DNA from: Faecalicatena contorta
GTDB taxonomy: Bacteria > Bacillota > Clostridia > Lachnospirales > Lachnospiraceae
Direction of reading: 5' to 3'
Assembly: GCF_021531895.1 (NCBI RefSeq)
Contig: NZ_JAFBIX010000017.1
Location: 1-64,000, forward strand
Length of the DNA: 64,000 nt
Numbering within the stretch: position 1 is the stretch's first letter; the number at the start of each line of letters is the position of its first letter. Below the pieces are notes generated by a model. It saw nothing but the letters and a program-made list of their open reading frames with translations, was not told the DNA's origin and did not search any database. This document shows positions 8,918-18,358 of the stretch, in pieces. The translations under genes and the position numbers were made by a program.

Positions 8918-10723
8918 TTACATGTTTTGATCCTTTACATTATTTTTAATCTTTTCTATTCTCTCATTTTTATCTTTCTGTAATTTCGTACACATCTGTC
9001 TGTATCCCAAGGCAAAATAAGCCTGTTGTTCCAATGTCAGAGTTGCTGGAATTTCATTTCCAATTGCACAGTACGTTCCGTTCAAAGCCTCTTCATACTG
9101 TTTTCTCAGCCATTCATTTTCTATTTTTTCCAGATGATAGGCTGATAATCTGGATATCTGCCCTAATACCAACGCAGGCATCTGACTTGCACTTGAATAA
9201 TATCGCTGTACGATTGTAGCATTGACATTTTTCATTGCCACATTCTGTATTGCTGCATGCACCGCCATGGCAGCGCCGCAATGATAGGCAGAACTTTTGT
9301 GTTTAGAATCATATTCTGACATAATTTCATTCTCCTTTCCTTTTCTCATAAGCCAGACCTTCAGCCACTGGCATGCTGTCGCATCTGGTATTTTCATACT
9401 GGTCTGATTCTCATCATTTTCCAGCATTTGCGAACGAATATACGCCAACGAACGAAGCGCGACTGCATCCGGCAGCGAAGTACCATGTATAATTGCACGA
9501 ATAACCGCCTGTGTAATTTCAGGTAATTCTTTATTCACTCTATCCCAAATATTGCTGTCAGAATTATGTTTTTTCAGTAAGCATAATAGTCTTGCACTGA
9601 GTTTTTTACTTTTTTCGTTTTGTATTCCATTCAAAGCTTTCAGTTCCAATTGTTTATTCCAAAGGTCAATATTGCTTTGAAGTTCTTCGTAGGAACCATG
9701 TTCATACTGACGAACCATAACACGCCCATTAACACCAGATAACAAAACTATAGAATATTGGCTGGGTAAATGTGCGATTTTTTCTCCTGTTTTTACACTT
9801 TTAATCAATTTGGAAGCTTGATTTTCAGCGCTTCTGGCTTTGCTTTTTTTCTCTTCCGCTGATACTTCCTCATCTTCCTCGTCATCCACCAACATATTTA
9901 TTCCAAGAAAATTTGCACTCAGAACAGGATCATTTTCTGCTGCAACATCCTGTTCATACCAATGTACAAACTTCATATTTGCCAATACCGGAGCCTTTTT
10001 CAATAAATGATCCAACGCAGCTTTAACCGCGAAAAAAGCAGTTTCTGATACCGGTGCATTCGCACTTTTCTTCTGGTCATAGGAACAAAAAGCACTTTTA
10101 TCGAAGCAGATCAAGGCATCTCCACGGGCATGTCCCCCAACTACTGCAAGCCCGGTAACCGGAGGAACTGTTTCCAGAGGAACTGTTTCTTCTCCGGTAA
10201 TCAGACATATGGTCTTTTCTTTTTTCTCTGCATGAATAAATTTCTTTCGATAAATATTCCACCAGTCCCTCAACCCCTCTGCCTTTACAATTTTCTTCCC
10301 ATCAACGATAAAAGAAATACGTTCTGATCCCTTAATTTTGTTTTCATTCAATGCTTCCGAAATTGCCAGAAGCGTTTTCTCGTCTTGTGCCGCTTTCACA
10401 CATATCTCAAATTCCGGAAAACGATCACTCCCATCTTCTAAAACCTGGTAGTAAAAATCTCTTTTCATCTTTGCCTTATCTTCTAAATCGGAAGCATCTT
10501 TAAAAATTACGGACCTTTTTTCTACAATGGGATTGCACTTTTCCTTTCCATTCGCCAGACTTCCAATATCCGGGCATAAAACTGGCATATCATCTCCTAA
10601 TATGATTCCAAGGAATTGTCCTTCCCGGCTTAACGAAACATATGCTTGTATTGTTTTGTTACAATATCCAGGCGGCAAAACCAGATCATTTCGTATTGCA
10701 TAATCATAAAATGCTTTCAGCAT
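8918..10723 (-). CDS. cas8c: type I-C Cascade large subunit Cas8c (Csd1)
   Basis: Encodes 601 residues, in the normal range for Csd1/Cas8c. The start MLKAFYDYAIRNDLVLPPGY is the standard N-terminal pattern. Later, CLITGEETVP, LAVVGGHARGDALICFDK and AFCSYDQKKSANAPVSETA are family hallmarks. In type I-C it recognises the PAM, and the internal start within cas8c is known to yield the small subunit Cas11c; whether that occurs here was not tested. It overlaps cas5 by 7 bases. Confidence 0.96.
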   Translation of the reverse strand: MLKAFYDYAIRNDLVLPPGYCNKTIQAYVSLSREGQFLGIILGDDMPVLCPDIGSLANGKEKCNPIVEKRSVIFKDASDLEDKAKMKRDFYYQVLEDGSDRFPEFEICVKAAQDEKTLLAISEALNENKIKGSERISFIVDGKKIVKAEGLRDWWNIYRKKFIHAEKKEKTICLITGEETVPLETVPPVTGLAVVGGHARGDALICFDKSAFCSYDQKKSANAPVSETAFFAVKAALDHLLKKAPVLANMKFVHWYEQDVAAENDPVLSANFLGINMLVDDEEDEEVSAEEKKSKARSAENQASKLIKSVKTGEKIAHLPSQYSIVLLSGVNGRVMVRQYEHGSYEELQSNIDLWNKQLELKALNGIQNEKSKKLSARLLCLLKKHNSDSNIWDRVNKELPEITQAVIRAIIHGTSLPDAVALRSLAYIRSQMLENDENQTSMKIPDATACQWLKVWLMRKGKENEIMSEYDSKHKSSAYHCGAAMAVHAAIQNVAMKNVNATIVQRYYSSASQMPALVLGQISRLSAYHLEKIENEWLRKQYEEALNGTYCAIGNEIPATLTLEQQAYFALGYRQMCTKLQKDKNERIEKIKNNVKDQNM

Positions 10724-11361
10724 TTTCTTCCCCCCTTCAGCACTTCCGGGCTGTCATACGCTGGAACTTTTATAACTCCATGTTCTACAACAGCATGATA
10801 CAATGACAGCTGCGGTTTCACTTTTTTTCTCACCTCATGATCATGAAGATCAAAAATGTCATAAACCATTAATCCCCCATCCATATTGATGTCAGCGGCC
10901 GCTCTGCTTCCGTCGCTTTCCTCGAAATAAGCCACGAATTCTCTCAGGCCGAACGACGGCTGATAGTAACATTTTCCATTTCTTATCCTTCTGTAAGCCT
11001 GATTGTAAAGCTGCTGTTCTCTTCCTTTAAACGCCGGTCTCGGACAAATAGATGCTGTGATTCGGTATCTTACATCTTTCAATGCAACGGTCTGTCTCTG
11101 TGTCCTTTCCTCGTCGCTATATATTACTTTATTGCTAACTCTGGTTTTCACCTCATTCCGTTTAAAACAAATATACTGAATCGGGTTCAAAATCTCTATC
11201 CGATTGACCTGCCAGTAAAATTCCACAGGTTTACTGTAAATGGCTGATAGAATCCCCCGGCACGCTGATGGCGTGGGAAAAGGATATGTAAGTCGTTCTA
11301 CTTTTGTATAGGGTGCCGCGAAGCAAGCAAAATCCCCCCAGACCTCTATTGATAACTCCAT
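10717..11361 (-). CDS. cas5: type I-C pre-crRNA endonuclease Cas5 (Cas5d)
   Basis: About 214 residues, starting MELSIEVWGDFACFAAPYTK, the Cas5d N-terminus. SYPFPTPSA-like RLTYPFPTPSACRGILSAIY follows. In type I-C, Cas5d replaces Cas6 and cuts the CRISPR transcript at the repeat hairpin. A GTG nine bases upstream could also start translation, but the ATG at 11361 has GGGAG at 8 bases. The gene is separated from cas3 by about 185 bases containing a perfect palindrome. Confidence 0.95.
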   Translation of the reverse strand: MELSIEVWGDFACFAAPYTKVERLTYPFPTPSACRGILSAIYSKPVEFYWQVNRIEILNPIQYICFKRNEVKTRVSNKVIYSDEERTQRQTVALKDVRYRITASICPRPAFKGREQQLYNQAYRRIRNGKCYYQPSFGLREFVAYFEESDGSRAAADINMDGGLMVYDIFDLHDHEVRKKVKPQLSLYHAVVEHGVIKVPAYDSPEVLKGGRKC

Positions 11362-11392
11362 TCCTGTCACTCCCTTCTCCTCTTATTTGACA

Positions 11393-11420
11393 GTATGGGG
11401 CTGATAAATCAGCCCCATAC
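11393..11420 (-). repeat. perfect palindrome between cas3 and cas5
   Basis: GTATGGGGCTGAT is followed after two bases by its exact reverse complement (13-bp stem, 2-base spacer). It lies about 30 bases upstream of the cas5 start, in the cas3-cas5 gap. No T-run follows it on either strand, so it does not look like an intrinsic terminator. It could be an operator, an mRNA processing hairpin or a stabiliser of the downstream transcript. Confidence 0.7.
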
Positions 11421-11546
11421 GCACACATAAATAATGAACATATTTCAATTCTCAGCAAATCATAAATGCAAGCATAAAAACAAGTATCTATAATAACAAG
11501 CACTTTTTTGCTGTCATGTTAGTTATATATTTTAAATCTTTCTTTG

Positions 11547-13829
11547 TCAACCCAAAATCAAACCATCATCTTCACACTTTTTGTTTTCTCCCTCCTCTTC
11601 AAACTGCAGTCCCATATCTTCCCGGTACATATACTCATACTGTGTACGCAGAACATAATACCCTGACTCCATCTTCTGTTTTCTCTTTCGGTCAAAATAA
11701 AACGCCTGTTCACAATACTTCTCTACATCCTTTTCAAAAGTGTTAACGGTGATTTCTGCTGATTTTTTTACAAGTTCGGGCGTTAAATTACCACTTAATA
11801 GTTCTTTTCTCACATCTTTATACAACTGCATTTTTTCACGAAAAGGAACAATCACTTTTTTGCCCTGGTTGTCGATCAGTTTGTATTCCCTGGCGGTTTC
11901 TTTATAATCTCTATCTTCAATCGCTTTTGCCAATGCCTCTTTATCTTTTGCATATCCCCGAAAAAGTATCTCATAATAATTGGATATACATTTCGGATCG
12001 TTGATATCGATATTTTCTCTGGATAAAATTTCTTTTACAACAACTGCCGCATTCTGATACCATTTATCCGGAGGATACAAATTGCCTTCCACTTCCGGTT
12101 CAAAAACCACCACTTTTCCCATTTCAAACCTTCCACTTCGATTGCATCTTCCTGCTGCCTGAATAATTGCTTCCAGCGGTGCCAGCGCTCTGTACAAAAC
12201 ACGAAAGTCCAGATCCACACCAGCTTCAATACACTGTGTCGATATTACTTTACATGGCAATTCTGCCTTTTGTCTTTTCTTTATATTTCTTATCACTTTA
12301 CTTCGATGTTTCGGACACAGATCCGTTGTTAAGAAAAATATTTCTTCCCGATCACAATGGTCATTTTTTAAGAATTCAAACAATTTAACTGCGTGTCTGC
12401 GAAGATTTACGATTACACAAACATTTTCTTCCTCTTCCATTTCCCGCGCTATTTTCTCCAATGGAATCCGTTGTTTCATTCTCCATTCCACTTGCGTTCT
12501 TGCTAATTTTTTATACATCATCGGATATTCTGGCACAATCTCAATAGGTTTCCAGGATACTCCCTGTATATCTTTAAATTCCGGCTGAGTAGCAGTAGAA
12601 AAAACCATCGTACAGTGATATCGGGTACATAATACATTTACAGCATTTAAAGTTGCAGCCAACAGATTTGCCGGTAAGGTTTGTGCCTCATCAAACAAAA
12701 TGATACTGTTTGCAATATTATGTAGTTTCCTGCAGTCTGTTGGCTTTTGCGCAAACAACGCCTGAAAAAATTTAACCGAAGTAGTTATAATGAATGGTGA
12801 CTCCCATCGTTCCGCAAACTCCCGCTGCCTGTCATCAAGCTCGCTTTGGCTGTGATCCTGTAAAATCTCCGGAATTATTTTTGAATACACGTCGTAGCTT
12901 TGTTCCGTTAATGCAAGAAACGGCAGTACAAGTATAATGCGCTTTTTCTTAAATTCGTCTGCATGCTGCAATGCAAAATTCAATAATGCCAGTGTCTTTC
13001 CCGTTCCTGTAGGTGCTGTAAGAGTAAATAAACCTTCTTTTAATCTTGCAGTCTTCCCACACCTTTCAAACAATAAGTCACGAAGGTCATTCACGACCGA
13101 AGAACCTTTTACATTCTTTTTCAGTTCTTCTCTATATTTATCCAATGCCTTCAAACATTGTTTCGCTTTAAATTCCAGTGGTTTTTGCAACTCCTTTTCT
13201 GATGAAATGGTATAATCTGCATCTACCAGGCAGGAAAACAACATGCGTGTATATAACATCGCATCTATAGATTCATCGATTACATCCAGCTTCTGCACGT
13301 TTTCTATTGCCTGAGCTTCTGATTTAAATTGAGGAAAATCTTCAAATGTAAATTGAGGAAAATCTTTAAGAAAGGCCTTTGTCGCTTCCTGATATTGTTT
13401 CTGGCCTGCTAATGCCGCAGTCTTTTGATTATTGCACTCCATAGGATCACTAGATTGAAGACTATTTATCAAAACTATTTCCAGATCATCATATCCAATA
13501 AGACCGTTGTGATGTCCATTTATTGCTTCTATCGCTGCCCGGTAACGAAACGAAGATTTTTTGTTTCCAATCAGACAATACAGAAATGCAGCTCCACAAA
13601 GTGCATGATCAATGTGGGTACGTTTTCCCTCCAAAACACCTTGAAAACTTTCACTGTATTTTCCAAAATCATGCGATTTTCCACATAATTCGGCTGTTTT
13701 TCTACTTCCGATCTGCTCTCCAAACACTCCAGCCATCTCACTTACTTTTGCCAAATGATCTCTAAGCAACTCCTGGGTCCCATCTTCTCGCTTTGATTTC
13801 GCATAATATTGTGTATTGTTTTCATTCAT
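11547..13829 (-). CDS. cas3: CRISPR-associated helicase/nuclease Cas3 (type I-C)
   Basis: Encodes 760 residues. An N-terminal HD nuclease domain contains KSHDFGKYSESF (His-Asp), IDHALCGAAFL and NGHHNGL in the first 120 residues. The SF2 helicase follows with Walker A APTGTGKT, the DEAQ box ILFDEAQTLP, FSTATQP (motif III) and AAGRCNRSGR (motif VI). All key residues are present, so target degradation should be functional. It is the first gene of the cas operon, with AAAGGGA before its ATG. Confidence 0.97.
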   Translation of the reverse strand: MNENNTQYYAKSKREDGTQELLRDHLAKVSEMAGVFGEQIGSRKTAELCGKSHDFGKYSESFQGVLEGKRTHIDHALCGAAFLYCLIGNKKSSFRYRAAIEAINGHHNGLIGYDDLEIVLINSLQSSDPMECNNQKTAALAGQKQYQEATKAFLKDFPQFTFEDFPQFKSEAQAIENVQKLDVIDESIDAMLYTRMLFSCLVDADYTISSEKELQKPLEFKAKQCLKALDKYREELKKNVKGSSVVNDLRDLLFERCGKTARLKEGLFTLTAPTGTGKTLALLNFALQHADEFKKKRIILVLPFLALTEQSYDVYSKIIPEILQDHSQSELDDRQREFAERWESPFIITTSVKFFQALFAQKPTDCRKLHNIANSIILFDEAQTLPANLLAATLNAVNVLCTRYHCTMVFSTATQPEFKDIQGVSWKPIEIVPEYPMMYKKLARTQVEWRMKQRIPLEKIAREMEEEENVCVIVNLRRHAVKLFEFLKNDHCDREEIFFLTTDLCPKHRSKVIRNIKKRQKAELPCKVISTQCIEAGVDLDFRVLYRALAPLEAIIQAAGRCNRSGRFEMGKVVVFEPEVEGNLYPPDKWYQNAAVVVKEILSRENIDINDPKCISNYYEILFRGYAKDKEALAKAIEDRDYKETAREYKLIDNQGKKVIVPFREKMQLYKDVRKELLSGNLTPELVKKSAEITVNTFEKDVEKYCEQAFYFDRKRKQKMESGYYVLRTQYEYMYREDMGLQFEEEGENKKCEDDGLILG

Positions 13830-13958
13830 CTTTACTTTCCCTTTCTATTTTATCAATACGTGAGAGTGAATAGTTTAAGAATGCTTATGTATACAGATTA
13901 TATTCTCCATTTACAGGAGTGTAAATAAATATGCGGCTTTTTTTGTCACGAAAATGGC

Positions 13959-14211
13959 TTAAAACCGCATGTTCATGTTCTTATATTTTACTGCCTCTGT
14001 CTGTATCACATAATTAATCTTAGACAGGAAGCGCTTCGCATCCCATTCTTTTTGCTTTATATTATTTTCTTCTTCAGTTTTTTACAACATCGGCACTACG
14101 CGATTCCCCTGCTTTTGCTTTCGCAATATCTGTAATACAAATATAGTCATCTAACTCTTGTTCCAAGATCAAAATCGGTATATTTTGAACTTCAATTACC
14201 CCATTCTGCAT
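13959..14211 (-). pseudogene. KilA-N domain protein with internal deletion
   Basis: The first 45 codons (14211 down to a stop at 14074) encode a typical KilA-N start including LDDYICITDIAKAKAGES and ending VVKN, where the family normally continues with WLRNRNT. After the stop, another frame encodes EWDAKRFLSKINYVIQTEAV, which looks like the C-terminal tail of the same family. The large middle part is missing. I infer an internal deletion of a phage-type KilA-N gene. Its ATG overlaps the end of the upstream HTH ORF. Confidence 0.55.
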
Positions 14212-14404
14212 TCACATCTTCCTTCTCTGTAAAATTATCCATTTTTATCTTGTATGCCAACAATCGAAAAACATAGTCAGGCATCTTTCTGGTTTCTCGT
14301 TCCCATTCTATCACTGTTCTAAAAGGGCTTCCTAAATATTCGCAAAATTCCTTTCTATTCATTCCTGTACTTTCTCGTAATTCTTTTTTATCTTTTATTT
14401 CCAT
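14192..14404 (-). CDS. small HTH (XRE-like) transcriptional regulator
   Basis: Encodes 70 residues. Residues 7-45 read LRESTGMNRKEFCEYLGSPF then RTVIEWERETRKMPDYV, a helix-turn-helix of the type found in short XRE-like proteins paired with toxin or KilA-N genes. GAGGAAAAA precedes the ATG. It overlaps the KilA-N pseudogene downstream by about 20 bases. This pair is low in GC and looks acquired. A DNA-binding role is inferred from the fold pattern only. Confidence 0.65.
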   Translation of the reverse strand: MEIKDKKELRESTGMNRKEFCEYLGSPFRTVIEWERETRKMPDYVFRLLAYKIKMDNFTEKEDVNAEWGN

Positions 14405-14524
14405 TTTTTCCTCAATCTTTACACATTATGTATATAAAGATATCCTACTTTCTTTTTACTTTTAACATTTTTATATATCAAGTAAAAGTACTTTCATATT
14501 TCTTCATATATCACCAAAAGGCAT

Positions 14525-16270
14525 TTATTGGGGAAAACTATTTAATAAACACAGCGCCCCATATCCCACCTGTGGATTTGGATATACCGTGAATCCCGGC
14601 AGCGGCCTTGCGCCTCTCCTCAGATATGCTTTCACCTTTTCTCCATATAAAAACGGATCATTTTCCCGGACAATTCCCCATTCCATCAGCAGCGCCGCAC
14701 TGCCAGTAACAAAAGGCGTTGCAAATGAAGTGCCGGTAAACTGTGCATATCCCCCGCCGACAGCAACGGTTGTTATATCTACTCCCGGAGCCGCCAAATC
14801 GGGCTTCACAAGCCTCTCCTCTCTGGTATATCCTCTTCCCGAGAAGTCTGCATAGGCAAATGTCAACGCATTGTATGCACCCACCGTGATTGCACGGCTT
14901 GCCGTCGATGGAATCGTAAGTGTTGTATTGTCTGTCGGGAACAAAAATCCAGTTCCTCTGTTCACTACATTTTCGCTCGGAAGCCATAATTCATAAACAC
15001 CGGATACAATCTTTCGGGGTGTCAGTACGATTTTCCATACTCCTCCTGTAATATACGTATCCTTCGGCAGCATATCAATATAGATTTCCTGCGCCGTACT
15101 GTAAGGGCTGGGTTCTCCATAATAGAGGAGAATCTCCGTCTGACCAACGGTAAATCTCTGAGGTCCAAGGACTTCCTGGATAGGACCTACCGTCACACCG
15201 GCAGGACTAACCAGTGAAATGTCGATGACATCCGTATACTCTTTCCAGATCTGAATACTGAGTGTCGGCTGATTATTCTGCACAGCGAGCTGTATCACGG
15301 TATCTCTGTCCTCTTCCATAATCCCGGACGTATGTCCTGCACTTGCTGCTTCATTTCCAGAACCGATGCAGATAGAACTCTTCCATATGTTTGAGATATC
15401 ATCAATAAACCGTTCTAACAGAGAAGTGCCATCATGAGAGCCATAGGTATTGCCAAAGCTGATATTCACTGCCACCGGAATTCGAAGCTCAAGCGCCTTC
15501 CGAATTACATAATCCAATCCCTGCATTAGTTCTGTTGTTCTTGGGAATCCTTCCTTGCGTGGGTTGCCCAGCTTCACTACGATCAGTTCACTCTGCGGCG
15601 CCACACCTGGATATTGTCCGCTGCTATTTCTCCCATTCCCAGCCGCCACTCCTGCCACTGCAGTCCCGTGTCCTGATGTATCCATACTTGGAACGAGCCT
15701 TCTCCGTTCTTGTATCGAAGGCTGTCGCAAAGCCTCGTCAATCTGCGCGGCTGTATATTCTGCGCCTATGAAATACCCTTCCGGTGGCACTCTGCCTTCT
15801 GCGGGTGCAAGTGACTGATCCCATAAATATCGAATTCTTGTGCTTCCATCCTCATTTCGAAAATCTGCATTCTCATAATCTATTCCCGAATCAATAACAG
15901 CAACCAGAATTCCCTGTCCAAATAGTGCAAAACGGGTATCCTGTACCGCATCGATACATGATACCCGTCTTCCATTCGTGACTTGAAAGAATAACCGTTT
16001 CGGTTTTTCAATATATTCTATTTCAGGAAATTGCGCCAGAATCATAATCAGCGACTCTCGAATTGTAATAATTGCATATTCATTCTGCAGCTCCACCACA
16101 TCGCTTGCCACTTCGCGTATACGGTCCAGATTCCCGGAATACTTAATAATCAAGTCCCATTCTCTGTCGATGGGATTATAACCCACGTCCAGCTCCAGTG
16201 ATTTTTCCCGCTCTTCTTCCGTGGCATCTAACGCAAGATTTAACAGATTCTCAACCTTTTGACTTGCCAT
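14525..16270 (-). CDS. subtilisin-like S8 peptidase (Csp-type germination protease family)
   Basis: Encodes 581 residues without a signal peptide. The catalytic triad is complete: Asp127 in AVIDSGID, His201 in DTSGHGT and Ser515 in GTSFATP; the oxyanion Asn is in GSGNEA. Residues 1-100 look like a propeptide, and an insert of about 150 residues (320-460) interrupts the protease fold, as in Csp proteases. Csp proteins process the spore cortex hydrolase SleC in Clostridia; with an intact triad this one should be an active protease. A role in germination is inferred from the family. No sleC gene is in the window. Confidence 0.85.
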   Translation of the reverse strand: MASQKVENLLNLALDATEEEREKSLELDVGYNPIDREWDLIIKYSGNLDRIREVASDVVELQNEYAIITIRESLIMILAQFPEIEYIEKPKRLFFQVTNGRRVSCIDAVQDTRFALFGQGILVAVIDSGIDYENADFRNEDGSTRIRYLWDQSLAPAEGRVPPEGYFIGAEYTAAQIDEALRQPSIQERRRLVPSMDTSGHGTAVAGVAAGNGRNSSGQYPGVAPQSELIVVKLGNPRKEGFPRTTELMQGLDYVIRKALELRIPVAVNISFGNTYGSHDGTSLLERFIDDISNIWKSSICIGSGNEAASAGHTSGIMEEDRDTVIQLAVQNNQPTLSIQIWKEYTDVIDISLVSPAGVTVGPIQEVLGPQRFTVGQTEILLYYGEPSPYSTAQEIYIDMLPKDTYITGGVWKIVLTPRKIVSGVYELWLPSENVVNRGTGFLFPTDNTTLTIPSTASRAITVGAYNALTFAYADFSGRGYTREERLVKPDLAAPGVDITTVAVGGGYAQFTGTSFATPFVTGSAALLMEWGIVRENDPFLYGEKVKAYLRRGARPLPGFTVYPNPQVGYGALCLLNSFPQ

Positions 16271-16315
16271 ATTATTCCTTCCTTACTGATTATTCTAATT
16301 TCTTTCATGAAGATT

Positions 16316-16927
16316 CTATTGTACAAAGTTGTACCCTAGATAGGGCGCCAGTTCCGCCGGAATAAAATACCCTCGATCCTGTCTGCACACTGGACACACT
16401 CCCGGTACCATCTTCCCGGTATGGATGTAACCACAATTCAGGCACATCCATCGATTGTTCTGATCACTTTCAAAATATTTATTTTTCTCCAGAAGCTCTG
16501 CCATTTTACCAAAACGCCGACCATGTACAGCTTCAATCTCTGCAATCTGGAAAAATGTCGATGCCGCTTCAATAAATCCCTCTTCTTTGGCTTCCTTTCC
16601 AAATATCTGATAAACCTCTCCATATTCTTCTAACTCATTATATTCTGCAGACCGCAATAGTTCTATCACACTGTCATAATGATCTACCGGATATCCTCCG
16701 GCGATCTCCACGGTATTACCAGAAATATTCTTAAGCAGATCATAAAATCGTCTGGCATGTGCCCGTTCCTGTTCGGCAGTAAATAAAAAAATCTGCTGTA
16801 CTGCATAAAATCCCTGATCTTTAGCAGCTTCTGCCGCAATCGTATATCGGTTTCTTGCCTGACTTTCTCCTGCAAATGCCCGCATTAAATTCACTTTTGT
16901 CTTACTTTCCAAAAAATCAATAGCCAT
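16316..16927 (-). CDS. rbr: rubrerythrin
   Basis: About 203 residues. The ferritin-like diiron domain carries AFAGESQARNRY (Glu ligand), EQERAHARRF, EAKEEGF and EIEAVHGRRF. The C-terminal rubredoxin-like domain has CLNCGY and CPVCRQD for an Fe(Cys)4 centre. Rubrerythrin reduces hydrogen peroxide in the cytoplasm of anaerobes with electrons from NADH via rubredoxin. AAGGAG lies 8 bases before the ATG at 16927; a GTG three codons upstream is less likely. Confidence 0.96.
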   Translation of the reverse strand: MAIDFLESKTKVNLMRAFAGESQARNRYTIAAEAAKDQGFYAVQQIFLFTAEQERAHARRFYDLLKNISGNTVEIAGGYPVDHYDSVIELLRSAEYNELEEYGEVYQIFGKEAKEEGFIEAASTFFQIAEIEAVHGRRFGKMAELLEKNKYFESDQNNRWMCLNCGYIHTGKMVPGVCPVCRQDRGYFIPAELAPYLGYNFVQ

Positions 16928-16986
16928 GTCACACACTCCTTTTTATTCTTAATACTAGTATGTAACATGGCTATCAAATTATTCAT

Positions 16987-18003
16987 CTAATTAAATCCAA
17001 TAATTCTTCTTGCAACACTATATGCAAGTGAAGATATCTTTCTTCCTGGTCTTCCGGGAATATTCATAGTCTGTCCAAGAATTCCGTAACGAATCTTCAG
17101 GAATGTCTTGAAGTCCTTTTTCTTAAGATAACGCCAGAGCTCTCTCTTTTTCTCCAGATTCTCCTGCGTCTTGGAACGAATCAAAAGAATTGATGACACA
17201 GTCATCATGATTGCAAGATAATTAACCATATATTGTCTCAGCTTCTTACTCATTATCTTATTCAACTGATACATGTCAATCATAGATTTTGTAACAAAAA
17301 TCTGTTGATCTACTCTTGAAATCATAACTTTCTCATTGACAGACTGATCTTCTCTGCCAATAAAGTAACGATAAAAATCTACATCCAGATAATAAATCTT
17401 ACGCACATGTGGCAACGGATAATATACATAAATATTATCTACATAAAATGTATGCTTCGGCAGTTCCAGCTGAATCAATTTCAGTAGATCGGTACGATAG
17501 ATGACAGAATGCATCAATATGTATTGATCCATGTGGAAATGTCCGATATCATCCCAGCGGAAGACTTCATCCTGCGGCAGGACATTGCGGTAATGGATAC
17601 ATTTCTTATGTGTTGCTCCCACCTTCTCATATACATAGTTAGAAATCAGCATGTCAATCTGCTCTTTTTCTTCTTCCAGATTACGCAACAATGCTAATAT
17701 CTTATGTAATGACTCTTCATCAACCCAGTCATCACTGTCCACAACTTTAAAATATTTACCCTGAGCATGGTTAAGTCCGGCATTAACCGCATCACCATGT
17801 CCCCCATTTTCCTTATCTACAACTTGAATAATCTCTGGATATTTTTCCATATACTCGTGAGCAATCTCCGATGTTCTGTCCTTGGAGCCATCGTTGACGA
17901 TAATAATCTCCACATCTTCTCCGCCAGGCAGAATACTCTCGATTGCATGTGCCATATAATCCTGGGAATTATAACATGGAATTGCAAATGAAATATACTT
18001 CAT
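16987..18003 (-). CDS. family 2 glycosyltransferase
   Basis: Encodes 338 residues. The GT-A fold is evident: FAIPCYNSQDYMAHAIESIL at the start, IIIVNDGSKDRT (about 33-44), NGGHGDAVNAGL and the metal-binding VVDSDDWVD (about 92-100). The C-terminal third is basic and lacks convincing membrane helices. Such proteins transfer sugars to cell-wall, capsule or lipid acceptors; the donor and acceptor cannot be told. It has an AAGGAG site and appears monocistronic. Confidence 0.9.
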   Translation of the reverse strand: MKYISFAIPCYNSQDYMAHAIESILPGGEDVEIIIVNDGSKDRTSEIAHEYMEKYPEIIQVVDKENGGHGDAVNAGLNHAQGKYFKVVDSDDWVDEESLHKILALLRNLEEEKEQIDMLISNYVYEKVGATHKKCIHYRNVLPQDEVFRWDDIGHFHMDQYILMHSVIYRTDLLKLIQLELPKHTFYVDNIYVYYPLPHVRKIYYLDVDFYRYFIGREDQSVNEKVMISRVDQQIFVTKSMIDMYQLNKIMSKKLRQYMVNYLAIMMTVSSILLIRSKTQENLEKKRELWRYLKKKDFKTFLKIRYGILGQTMNIPGRPGRKISSLAYSVARRIIGFN

Positions 18004-18358
18004 CCTTTTTCTCCTTTTCTTGTAAGGTAATAACTATTTATTCAGTATAATGCATTTTGGGGATTTTTCCAACAAATTCTTTGTAAAATGTCGGCAAGAC
18101 TTTCAACATATCCCTGTTCATAATTTGTTCATTTATCTTTTAAAATTCTTTCATTTCTTTAACATTGTTTCTTCACAGCTCTGTCTTATACTAAATATAT
18201 CAAATGAAAGAACAAAACATTTGATTCAAAGATAAGACTATCGTCCAGTAGTAAAATACTATTTTTGAATAAACTTTTTCATAATACATGCCGGGAACTG
18301 GTAGATCAGTTACCCGGCATCCTCCCTTTTTATGGTATTTTTCGTTTTCAGACATCTT
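18004..18358. other. intergenic stretch with one hairpin
   Basis: No gene is visible. At 18288-18320 a strong inverted repeat (ATGCCGGG-ACTG / CAGTTACCCGGCAT) may act as a terminator; on the plus strand it is followed after six bases by TTTTTAT. On the minus strand it lies downstream of the C39-like gene. The rest is AT-rich and presumably carries the promoter of the glycosyltransferase gene, though no convincing hexamers were found. Confidence 0.5.

Noticed and set aside
11231-11503. 90-codon frame between cas3 and cas5
   Set aside because: It overlaps the cas5 start and the palindrome in another frame and has no family resemblance.
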